This document shows, piece after piece, positions 1 through 9,422 of a stretch of DNA of 64,000 nt. Made by a program: the position numbers and the translations under genes. Location: positions 3,964,873-4,028,872 of the forward strand of contig CM046853.1 in the NCBI GenBank assembly GCA_025617745.1, in the 5' to 3' direction. Each line of letters begins with the position of its first letter. Positions within the stretch are counted from its first letter, which is position 1. The notes below the pieces were generated by a model. That model saw only the letters and a program-made list of their open reading frames with translations. It was not told the origin of the DNA and did not search any database. The DNA is from Heliocidaris erythrogramma (lineage: Eukaryota; Echinodermata; Echinoidea; Camarodonta; Echinometridae).

Positions 1-935
1 ATCCAGTCTTGACAAGAATTGATATTGGCTCTGGCTAATATCAGCTTAGCTGAGAGTCATGTAAAGGCTTAGAAATGTCCATATTCTGATCAATAAAAGA
101 CAATTTATGAAATAACAGGCTATGTTCTCTCTGTATCCTTACACATCCATCAACATATTATGCTGGAATATTTAAAATTGTTACTTTTGGTGAGTCTTTT
201 AATTTCATCTGGCTTGCTCACTCATCCATAAAGTTTTGATGAGATTATCAGGTTATACATTGAACCAATCATCTTTTAATGATCAGAATATAAAAAAGTT
301 GTTTTATGCCTCTCAACTTGGCTGATACCAGACAGAAAAAAACCCAACATTTGTCAAGAATGGATTTTGGATCATTTCACAAAAGTGACTTGCTTTTGCG
401 TAAAATATGAGATATTTTAGTGTCATTTGATTAGAAGAGACCATAAGCTAACAACAGGAATGAAATTTTCCTGAAAATATTTTGGAATATTTGAGTGGGG
501 AGAATTTTTTTTAACTGTCAATTTTATACGGTTCCCCACTTTGTTGACACCAGCCACAACAAATACCAATTCTTCTCAAGTCTGAATTCGCACCCTTTCA
601 CAAAATTGGTTTTAGATTACTCAAGCCTAATAAGTACATGTAGTCAGATTTTTGGAGTTATCGCATAAGATATATATACAAGAATTAAAATTTATTAAAA
701 ATATTCAGAAATATTTATTTGGGGAGACTTTTTCCAACTGTTAACTTGTTTTGGGGACGCACTGTAGAATGAAATTATGGTTTTTAATAATTTTGTCACA
801 TGCGTCCTTCCCACGTTTTTACACGGCACGTAAGATACGTTAATCCGTATAATATTTTATTGATATACCATATATACCATAAACACACAATGCCTATCTA
901 CATGTAATTGACCTTTTTTGTTATTTGTTGATCAG
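1..935. other. AT-rich non-coding DNA with diverged internal repeats
   Basis: No coding exon is visible. Two diverged blocks of about 230 bp follow one another (roughly 300-540 and 540-770). Each runs from a 'ttG(a)tACCAG(a/c)C' stretch to a 'TTTGG(a)atatTT...GGGGAGA' stretch. The stretch ends at a polypyrimidine tract and AG that could be the acceptor of the exon at 936, so it may be an intron of a gene that starts outside the window. Confidence 0.4.
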
Positions 936-1046
936 GATCCCGTGTGGTGCCCTATTGATTGGATTTCAGCGTGTGATGGGGGAGACATTCATAGAAAAAC
1001 ATAGAAGGATAAGAGCAGAACGACAGGTTGAGAAGTCTCAGGAACG
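936..1046 (+). CDS. Candidate internal exon of an unrecognised protein
   Basis: The segment is bounded by a T-rich tract plus ATCAG before 936 and by GGAACG|GTAACT after 1046. It is 111 bp with one open frame in splice phase 2/2. It reads IPCGALLIGFQRVMGETF, then a basic, charged helix IEKHRRIRAERQVEKSQER. The first half is hydrophobic enough to be the end of a membrane segment, followed by a charged cytosolic or matrix tail. I do not recognise the family. Its donor phase is compatible with the terminal exon at 7305-7434, so the two may form the end of one gene with a large intron full of repeats. That join is inference. The other frames of the segment contain stops. Confidence 0.45.
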
Positions 1047-1408
1047 GTAACTCATTATATAATTTGAAGACACAAATCATTTTTAGTCATAGAAATTTCT
1101 GATTACTCTATGTACCTTATTGTAAAATGCCGGAGGATACTTTGGATTCAGCAGTATTCCGCTGCCCCCGCGTCACATTCTTGTGTGCGCTCTAGCGTTC
1201 ACATTTCTCAACGGATTTCTTTCAAACTTTGTATGGAGGTGTATCTTATAAAATCTATAATTTCTGGTGATACTGCCCCCAGTTTTCCGTCTTTCATAGG
1301 GTAAAAGGCCATATTTTTTTGGATAGTTTGTGTGCGCTCTGGCGGTCACATTTCTCAACGGATTTCGGATGAAGGTGTCTCTTAGTGTATTCTAAAACCT
1401 ATATTTTT

Positions 1409-2576
1409 ATGCCTCCGCCCACCGAAGGTGGGTGCCGGAGGCATTATGTTTTCGGGTTGTCCGTCCGTCCGTCCGTGCGTCCGTCCGTGCGTCCGTGTGT
1501 CCGTCCGTGCGTCCGTGTGTCCGTCCGTCCCACTTCTCGTTACTGCGATATCTGAAGAATCATTTGAGGTAGGAACCTCAAACTTGGTACTAGTATGTAT
1601 CCCCATACGAAGATGAATTGATTAGATTTTGGGGTAAGTAGGTCAAAGGTCAGAGGTCACAGAGGTCAATTTACATGAAATTACATAAGAATTCTTGGTT
1701 TTTAGCACCGTTACCACGATATCTCAAGAACTATCTGAGGTGAGAACTTCAAACTTGGTACCAGTATGTATCCCCATAGAAAGATGAACTGATTAGATTT
1801 TGGGGTAAGTAGGTCAAAGGTCAGAGGTCACAGAGGTCAATTTACATGAAATTACATGGAATTACGGGCTTTTAGCACCGTTACCGCGATATCTCAAGAA
1901 CTATCTGAGGTGAGAACTTCAAACTTGGTACCAGTATGTATCCCCATAGAAAGATGAACTGATTAGATTTTGGGGTAAGGAGGTCAAAGGTCAGAGGTCA
2001 CAGAGGTCAATTTACATGAAATTACATAAACATTATTTGGTTTTTAGCACCGTTACCACGATATCTCAAGAACTGTTTGAGGTAAGAACTTCAAACTTGG
2101 TACTAGTATGTATCCCCATAGAAATAGGAAGTGATTAGATTTTGGGGTAGGTAGGTTAAAGTTCAAAGGTCACAGAGGTCAATTTACATGAAATTACATG
2201 GAATTAGTGGTTTTTACCACCGTTACCGCGATATCTCAAGAACTATCAGAGGTGAGAACTTCAAACTTGGTACCAGTATGCATACCCATAGAAAGATGAA
2301 CTGATTAGATTTTGGGGTAAGTAGGTCAAAGGTCAGAGGTCAATTTACATAAAATTACATGAAATTACTGGTTTTTAGCCTTGTTATCAAATATTTCTAG
2401 TTTTATTATGAAAATGAAATGAAATAAATTTTTCTGTCTCCTGTGCATTTTAAGTGAAAAGATTTGTCATTTTGTTGGACCAATCCTTTTTAGAGTGTAC
2501 ATGTATGCCATACATTTCCAATCTGGTGATGGCGGAGGCATAAATTCCGACCGCGCGCGGTCGAATATTCATCTAG
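1409..2576 (+). mobile_element. Helentron-like non-autonomous element, family 1 copy A (ATGCCTCCG repeat)
   Basis: The 5' terminal motif TATGCCTCCGCC (1408-1419) is followed at once by a palindrome (CACCGAAGGTGG) and an inverted partial copy. The motif's exact inverse, GGCGGAGGCATA, returns at 2531-2542. It is followed by a GC-rich hairpin (2548-2563, CGACCGCGCGCGGTCG) and the terminus ATCTAG|TTT at 2573-2576. Inside are a (GTCC)n tract and five tandem units of about 171 bp. An asymmetric terminal inverted repeat, 3' hairpin, CTRR-type end and TT insertion site without target duplication define Helentron/Helitron-2 elements. No Rep/Hel protein is encoded, so the element is non-autonomous (HINE-like). 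Confidence 0.7.
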
Positions 2577-2978
2577 TTTGGTTATGCTGCCACCAGTATC
2601 CCGTCGTTTATTGGGTCAGTGGTGCATACTTCGGGGGACAGGCCACATTTCTGGATGGATTTCTTTCAAGTTTTGTATGGAAATGAATCTTGGTATAATC
2701 TACACATCTTTACTTTTTGGTCATGCTGCCTTCATTGTTCTGTCCTTTATAGGGTCAAAGGTCCATTTCTTGCACTCTTCTGCATTCGTTGACAGATTTC
2801 GTTAAAATTTTTTTATGCAAGTGTATCTTGGTAAAATCTACGCACCTATAGTTTTTGGTGATGCTGCCACCAGTGTCTCGTCTTTATAGTTTCAAAGGTC
2901 ATACTTTGGAGGATGGCGCGAGGGGCACTCTGCAGGCCACATTTCGTAATGGATTTCTTTCAATTTTTGTATGGAGAT

Positions 2979-3890
2979 TAAGCCTGAGTCATATCAAATA
3001 TTTCATAAACCGGGATTCGACGGCTTTGATTCGATCGATAAATGATGTGCGGTGAAAACAGAGTTGCACACAGTTGCACGCAGTGCATGCACCATGCACC
3101 GGTGACCGGTCCGCTGGCATCGCGGGCATATGTATGGGCTCCCGCTGCTCGAAATTAACGATATCCCGCTAGCCAATGGCTAGTAAAAATCACAGCGGAC
3201 GAGCCAAAATTTCTAAGTTTCTAGTCCGTATGGCTAGCCAAAATGTCACTAGTGTCGCGCGAAGCGATGCTCATTGTCGACACACCCGACAATGATTCAA
3301 ATTCAAAGAATTAATAATCTTACTTTGTCTTTGGAGAGCTGAATGGAACACGTTTGTTCGATGCCAAAAAAAAAAAAAATACGAAGTAAACTTTTCGTCG
3401 CTCAATATAGACTCGACTTCATTCAGCTTCAGAGATCATTCAGAAGTAATTGCCAATTTGATAAGAGTGTGATATTAGTTATTGCGAATTAAGTAGGAAC
3501 ACTCGTACTCATGCCCGTATTTATCATGTTCAATTATACAATTGTCAAATTGACAATGCAGAGAGAGTGCAAGAAAATTATCGTATACTTCAGTTCGTAA
3601 CGACAAAACGATTTTTCCATAGAGAAAGCACAGGTAAAGCGCGACGTCCTCCGCGAGCGAATTAGCGAAAGTTAGCCAACAGTTTGAACTTTGAAGTCGC
3701 CTTCACGTTCTCTGCTAGTATATATGCTATATGTTACGGAGTTTCTTTTTTTATTTGATTTTTTCATGGTGGCTACGGTAGTCAAAAATCTGGCGGACTA
3801 CAAATCGATGCACCGAATTTGCCAAAACGTATTCGGGATTCGATGTCTTCGATCGAACACCGGCTAACCAATCGATTCAACTCAGGCTTA
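2979..3890. mobile_element. hAT-like non-autonomous TIR element
   Basis: Perfect 11-bp terminal inverted repeats, TAAGCCTGAGT at 2979-2989 and ACTCAGGCTTA at 3880-3890, are flanked by an 8-bp direct repeat ATGGAGAT (2971-2978 and 3891-3898). An 8-bp target duplication fits the hAT superfamily. The repeat array on both sides confirms that this is an insertion. The interior has no transposase-like frame. It contains a (GCACGCAGTGCATGCACC)-like segment and paired 'GGCTAG(t/c)' words. Confidence 0.75.
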
Positions 3891-4400
3891 ATGGAGATGT
3901 CACTTTGTATAATTTACACATCTTTAATTTTTGGTGATGCTGCCCTCATTGTTCCGTCTTTTACAGGGTCAAAGGTCATGTCTTTTGTGCACTCTAACTT
4001 CCACATTTCTTGACGGATTTCTTTCAAATTTTATATGGAGGTGTATCTTAGTGAAATCTACACATCTTTAGTGTATGCTGATGCTGCCCCCAATGTTCCG
4101 CTTTTTATAGGGTCAAATGTCATATTTTGGTTGCATGCATTCTGGAGGACACATTTGTTGACTGATTTCTTTCAGATTTTGTATGGAGGTCCATCATAGA
4201 TTACTCTAGACCTCTACAGTTTTTGCTGATGCTGCCCCCAGTGTTAAGTCTTTCATGGGGTCAAAGGTTATATTTTAGTGGATATCTTGCGTGCGCTCTG
4301 AGGTCACATTTCTTGATAGATTTCTTTCGAATTTTCTATAGAGATGCATTATACTCTAATCTACACACATTGTTTTGGTGATGCTGCTCTAGTGTTTGAG

Positions 4401-5010
4401 GGAGGGGAGGGGGGAGGTTCTTTGTCCCTCCTTCGAATCGCTGCCAGTGCCGGGGATACATTTTCATTGCGCGGCAATGGACATTTCTAGTTGTAGTAGT
4501 TTTCACAACAGACTGCATCTGATCGATCAGTGATCATCTTTCACCTATCAGAGATTTAGATCGTTAGGGAAGGCATGCACTGGATATCCCAATGCAGACT
4601 TAAGAGCATGCCTGCGTCGGATGGAAAGATCCTTGTCAAGAGAAAGACAAGTGTTGATTGCCAGGTGCATTAATTCTTTTGTTAAAAGGCCATGGCTTTA
4701 CATGCCGCTATATTTCACTAAGAGTGCGTTTATGCTCACCTTTTTCAGGCCAGAATGAGGCTTTTGTTACGCGTTATTTCAAAAGACGGTTGTGTCCTTT
4801 CTCAATTTCGGATATATTTGCCGATCATGAAGGCCGAAAACGCACGATCATTTGTAAACACGTTTAAATGACGTCATGATAACCATATTTCTGGTTCACG
4901 TGAAAATCTGTGCGCCGCTAACGGTGCACAATATTAAACAATGCTTGTTTTTTTCTCAAGCTTAAGGCATGCACATATAGACGTCATCCGAGCAACATCT
5001 AACAGTTTTT
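4401..5010. other. Spacer between repeat array and Helentron copy B
   Basis: No gene or clear repeat is visible apart from a short G-rich run near 4400. The short ORF here has no protein-like composition and no splice signals. Confidence 0.4.
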
Positions 5011-6476
5011 ATGCCTCCGCCCACCGAAGGTGGGTGCCGGAGGCATTATGTTTTCGGGTTGTCCGTCCGTCCGTGCGTCCGTCCGTCCCACTTCTCGTTA
5101 CCGTGATATCTGAAGAATCATTTGAGGTAGGAACCTCAAACTTGGTACTAGTATGTATCCCCATACGAAGATGAACTGATTAGATTTTGGGGTAAGTAGG
5201 TCAAAGGTCAGAGGTCACAGAGGTCAATTTACATGAAATTACATAAAAATTCTTGGTTTTTAGCACCGTTACCATGATATCTCAAGAACTGTTTGAGGTA
5301 AGAACTTCAAACTTGGTACTAGTATGTTTCCCTATATGAAGATGAACTGATTAGTTTTTGGGGTAAGGAGGTCAAAGGTCAGAGGTCACAGAGGTCAATT
5401 TACATGAAATTACATGAAATTCTTGGTTTTTAGTACCGTTACCGCGATATCTCAAGAACTGTCTGAGGTGAGAACTTCAAACTTGGTACCAGTATGTATC
5501 CCCATAGAAAGATGAACTGATTAGATTTTGGGGTAAGTAGGTCAAAGGTCAGAGGTCACAGAGGTCAATTTACATGAAATTACATAAAAATTCTTGGTTT
5601 TTAGCACCGTTACCACGATATCTCAAGAACTGTTTGAGATAAGAACTTCAAACTTGGGACTAGTATGTTTCCCTATATGAAGATGAACTGATTAGATTTT
5701 GGGGTAAGGAGGTCAAAGGTCAGAGGTCACAGAGGTCAATTTACATGAAATTACATAAAAATTCTTGATTTTTAGCACCGTTACCACGATATCTCAAGAA
5801 CTGTTTGAGGTAAGAACTGCAAACTTGGTACTAGTATGTTTCCCTATATGAAGATGAACTGATTAGATTTTGGGGTAAGGAGGTCAAAGGTCAGAGGTCA
5901 CAGAGGTCAATTTACATGAAATTACATGAAATTCTTGGTTTTTAGTACCGTTACCGCGATATCTCAAGAACTGTCTGAGGTGAGAACTTCAAACTTGGTA
6001 CCAGTATGTATCCCCATAGAAAGATGAACTGATTAGATTTTGGGGTAAGTAGGTCAAAGGTCAGAGGTCACAGAGGTCAATTTACATGAAATTACATGAA
6101 ATTCTTGGTTTTTAGTACCGTTACCGCGATATCTCAAGAACTGTTTGAGGTAAGAACTTCAAACTTGGTACTAGTATGTTTCCCTATATGAAGATGAACT
6201 GATTAGATTTTGGGGTAAGGAGGTCAAAGGTCAGAGGTCACAGAGGTCAATTTACATAAAATTACATGAAATTACTGGTTTTTAGCCTCGTTATCAAATA
6301 TTTCTAGTTTATTTATGAAATGAAATAAATTTTCAGTCTCCTGTGCATTTTAAGTGAAAAGATTTGTAATTTTGTTGGACCAATCCTTTTTAGAGTGTAC
6401 ATGTATGCCATACATTTCCAATCTGGTGATGGCGGAGGCATAAATTCCGACCGCGCGCGGTCGAAAATTCATCTAG
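5011..6476 (+). mobile_element. Helentron-like non-autonomous element, family 1 copy B
   Basis: Same family and orientation as the copy at 1409-2576. The 5' ATGCCTCCGCC motif starts at 5011. The inverse GGCGGAGGCATA lies at 6431-6442, the GC hairpin follows, and the end is ATCTAG|TTT at 6473-6476. It holds seven internal units of about 170 bp, against five in copy A. Unit starts, judged from the shared TTTGAGGT-type word, lie near 5124, 5294, 5465, 5636, 5807, 5977 and 6147. The two copies differ mainly in unit number, as expected from slippage or unequal exchange inside one family. Confidence 0.72.
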
Positions 6477-6524
6477 TTTGTAATAATACTAGTACTTTTT
6501 CCATATTTATATCATTGTGTTGAA

Positions 6525-6724
6525 ATGAGTGTCAAGAGCTCAAACTACAGTGAAAAGGAAGTGAGGGCCCTTCTCCTCGCTTGGTCCGAATCAGAAATAC
6601 AAGATGAATTGAATGGGTTGACGAGGAATAAACCCATATATGACAAATTGGTAGACCAGCTTGTGGCCCAGGGTTTCCAAGGAGAGCCAGGCAAACCTGC
6701 GGGGACAAAATCAAAAGAATATAG
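6525..6724 (+). CDS. Candidate first exon, Myb/SANT-like (trihelix) DNA-binding domain
   Basis: An ATG at 6525 opens a frame ending at a plausible donor (TATAG|GTAGAT, phase 2). The predicted peptide has the spacing of the Myb/SANT-like domain found in Harbinger accessory proteins and MSANTD-type genes: Y-S-x-K-E-V-x-x-L-L-x-x-W, then IQDELNGLTRNKPIYDKL and a GF motif. The expected third helix (R-x-R-Q-x-C-G-D-K-I-K) is visible in the +1 frame around 6680-6715, so a small indel may have broken this copy. It can be spliced in phase to 7305-7434. It may be a TE-derived gene or a decayed TE protein, because it starts 49 bp after a Helentron end. Confidence 0.5.
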
Positions 6725-7304
6725 GTAGATTTATTATATATCGAATCAATATTTTGTGGCAAATCTATTTTAACGTAATGTTGAGTTGAGAGATGTGCGA
6801 GACTGCCAGTTATAATTACTTGTACCCGGTCAGTGACAGTGTTGGTCGGCTCTCACTTTTTCCACCGTGGTAGGAAGTCCATGGATGTAATAACCGAAAT
6901 AATAGACGAAAATAGCTGAAATAATAACCGTAAATCGAGACCGAGAAAGGCTATAGTCGAGTGCGAGATCGCGACACGAAAATATCACAGTATACACATG
7001 GTTTTGAAAAAAAGCCCGCGCCCCAACTTGACCTGACCTCCCGGGGTCAACGTAGCATGCACAGTACTACAGGTTTACGAATTCAGCTGCAGAGCCCGAA
7101 TTGCCAGGAGAAGGGAAGCATAAACAGTACCCCGTGGAACTGCGTTAACGATGAGTGTTTACGATGAGCATTTCAAAACGCTCATTCTGCCTTCAGAAGT
7201 AAGCATAAATGCACTCTAAGCCATAAAGGAACATGCATGCACGAGTTCCCTCTATCTCTATCTCTCTGTTTTTCACTATGTTCTTTTAATTTTTTTCTTG
7301 CCAG

Positions 7305-7434
7305 TTCTCTTCGGATGTCAGTCACTCCTGGAATGATGGAAATGATGGAAGAATCCATTCAGAAAAGTGAACAACTCTTGAGAGAGAAGAAGCAAGTGGA
7401 ACTAACATCCTCAACATCTGCACCATCTTCGTAG
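7305..7434 (+). CDS. Candidate terminal exon, acidic/charged C terminus
   Basis: A strong polypyrimidine tract and TTGCCAG precede 7305. The frame continues as SLRMSVTPGMMEMMEES, then a charged stretch (KSEQLLREKKQVEL), a Ser/Thr tail and TAG at 7432-7434. It has no recognised domain. Its acceptor phase (one base completes the codon) matches both upstream donors on the same strand, the SANT-like exon ending at 6724 and the unknown exon ending at 1046. Sequence alone cannot say which is used. A possible poly(A) signal AATAAA lies near 8114. Confidence 0.5.
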
Positions 7435-8399
7435 CATATAATGCATTACAAAGCATGGACTGATTTGGATGATTATAAAGTCGGGAATATGGAGTTGATT
7501 CCATTATCAATACTTTGTTTGTGCCATGAACTCGATTTGACTTTGAATTGAAAGTTTCATTTTGTACTTTTCTAGCTCCAAGTCGAGCAGTATTGATTAT
7601 GGTAAAGACATTGGGAAGGGTCTCTGAAAGGGTACCAATCAGCAAAAAATATTTTGCTCTGTACTGTATGTTAGTTGTTCCATGTCGCTATTTTCAAAAC
7701 CCGAGATTCTGATGTTACTAATTGTAAGTAGATATTGCATGTGTAATACACTTCCATGAAATATAAATGCGACTTGTGTGGTAGACTGGTTGATGCAACC
7801 ATACACATAATGTAGGGCCCGTACAGAATCCAGGTCTGATTTGATTTCCGTGTATGCATAGGGTTTATGTTAACATTTATTTTCTTCATATTCCTCACGC
7901 TTTAACTAGTATAATGCCAGATATAAAAATTTGAGGTTGATTTCATATATTCTAGCTTTACACAACCTTGCATAAGTCAAAGTCGAATCAATTTTTCTGA
8001 CAAAACAATGGAAAATGTGTGTTTACATTTCCTAAGCGGAATTTTGAATAAGTCAAACTATTTTTCGTGGTTCTTACAGATTTGACTTATGCAAAGTTGA
8101 ATAAGTTGAATTGAATAAAATGATTGAAAGTGGACGTGGTTTTTGCGAGCTCCCGATTTTCTGCTGTCTTTTGCCGTTATTTCTTCGAAACTGGTGATAA
8201 ATTTTATACCATCGGATTTGGCTTTCGTCAGGGATTGTAACTGTATGCCTGTGTTATCGTTTTGTGGAGACACTCGTGTATTATCGTCGGTTCTTTAACA
8301 TTTTTTCTGGCTTTCAGCTTAGGAAAAAGGTCTTCAAATTTTGAAAGATATCGCGTATCCAAGAGCGTGAATAACACTCACCATAGACCTATGCCATAA
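7435..8399. other. Probable 3' UTR and intergenic DNA with a diffuse inverted repeat
   Basis: No coding exon is seen. A GCATAAGTCAAA word near 7970 is mirrored by TTTGACTTATGC near 8085, which is consistent with a small old TIR element. Confidence 0.35.
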
Positions 8400-8476
8400 C
8401 CCTACGCGGACGTACTTGCAGGATCTGTGTGCGCTCTCTTTCTTGTTACGTAACAAAGCAAGCCTCTCTACTATAG

Positions 8477-9241
8477 ATGCCGCCGAAGAAAACAAGTCCT
8501 CAGATTGGGCCCTATGCTCTCTCTGTACTGAAGGACGAGATATCGAAGCTGTCATCATCGCTAAACAACAAGCTGTCTCTCCTGGAGTCCATTATCAACG
8601 AAGTCCGAGAAGGCCAGGCAGGGATTGTGGAATCAATCTCCTTCCTCGACGAGAAATATGAGGAGTTGAAGAAGACAACAGAACGGCTTGAAAAGGAGAA
8701 TGAGGAACTCAAAGCAAATAACAAGAAGCTAAACCAGAAGGTAGACGACCTCGACAATGAAGTCAGAGACCTGGACCAGTACCACCGCCGAATAAACCTT
8801 GAGATAGCTGGGATTCCAGAGCAGAAGGATGAGAAGCCTGAGGTGATCGCCTTGCAGGTGGCAAAGAGGGTCGACCCGGCAATCACAGAAAGGGATATCG
8901 ACATCGCCCACCGGATTGGCTCGCCGAAAAACCGACAAGCAAGGCCTATCATCGTAAGGTTCTCTAATCGACGATCAAGGAATGCTGTCTATGAGGGGAG
9001 GCGCAAGCTGAAGGGTGTCTCCACCAAGGATGTTGGAGTTCATGGAGCACCAGGAAAGATTTTCATCAATGAGAATCTCATTCCTGCGACTCGGGCGCTG
9101 ATAGGAGAGGTGAACGTGGCAAGGAGGAAGGCCGGATTCAAGTTCTTGTGGACTTATAATGGGAAGATCTATCTGCGAAAGAATGAAAAGGAGTCTCCTG
9201 TCATCGTCCACACCAGGGCAGACATTGCCAAGATCAAGTAA
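8477..9241 (+). CDS. Non-LTR retrotransposon ORF1 protein (254 aa)
   Basis: The frame is intact from ATG to TAA. Residues ~15-95 are heptad-like and rich in Lys/Glu/Leu (ERLEKENEELKANNKKL), predicting a coiled coil for trimerisation. Residues ~100-170 (RRINLEIAGIPE, then DIDIAHRIG and RPIIVRFSNRRSRN) match the RRM-like RNA-binding core of L1-type ORF1 proteins. The C-terminal region (FINENLIPATRALI, then TYNGKIYLRKNE) is the basic C-terminal domain. The protein would coat element RNA as a nucleic-acid chaperone. The start is the first ATG, in a GAT-ATG-CCG context shortly after the 5' UTR. Confidence 0.82.
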   Translation: MPPKKTSPQIGPYALSVLKDEISKLSSSLNNKLSLLESIINEVREGQAGIVESISFLDEKYEELKKTTERLEKENEELKANNKKLNQKVDDLDNEVRDLDQYHRRINLEIAGIPEQKDEKPEVIALQVAKRVDPAITERDIDIAHRIGSPKNRQARPIIVRFSNRRSRNAVYEGRRKLKGVSTKDVGVHGAPGKIFINENLIPATRALIGEVNVARRKAGFKFLWTYNGKIYLRKNEKESPVIVHTRADIAKIK

Positions 9242-9422
9242 ATATTCAATGTTGTCAATATGTCCTTTGTAAATATCAATTGTTTTTTTTTTTTCATGTT
9301 TTGACCCTAATTCAAATGATACCGATGTAAGTCAAATACGAACGACTATCGATGATATTGGAATCACCGGCCCATTTACTGTAACCAATTCACAAATCTC
9401 TCCAAATAATTTTAATGTTACG

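Larger units (their letters stand above)
1090..4400. repeat. Diverged ~150-bp tandem repeat array, interrupted by three insertions
   Basis: Pieces of one repeat unit recur at 1100-1408, 2577-2970 and 3899-4390. Each unit contains a 'GGATTTCTTTCAAaTTTTgTATGGAgg' segment, a 'TCTACACATCTTTAgTTTTTGGTGATGCTGCC' segment and a 'GGGTCAAAGGTCATATTTTGG' segment, spaced about 150 bp apart. The array is cut by a Helentron-like element (1409-2576) and a hAT-like element (2979-3890). Because the target is itself a tandem repeat, neighbouring units show what the empty sites looked like. Confidence 0.75.

Noticed and set aside
1530-6290. CRISPR-like array from regularly spaced repeats
   Set aside because: Units are directly adjacent ~170-bp tandem repeats without unique spacers, in a eukaryotic genome.
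8512-8952. Antisense ORF over retrotransposon ORF1
   Set aside because: Shadow of the sense coding frame. It has no independent features.
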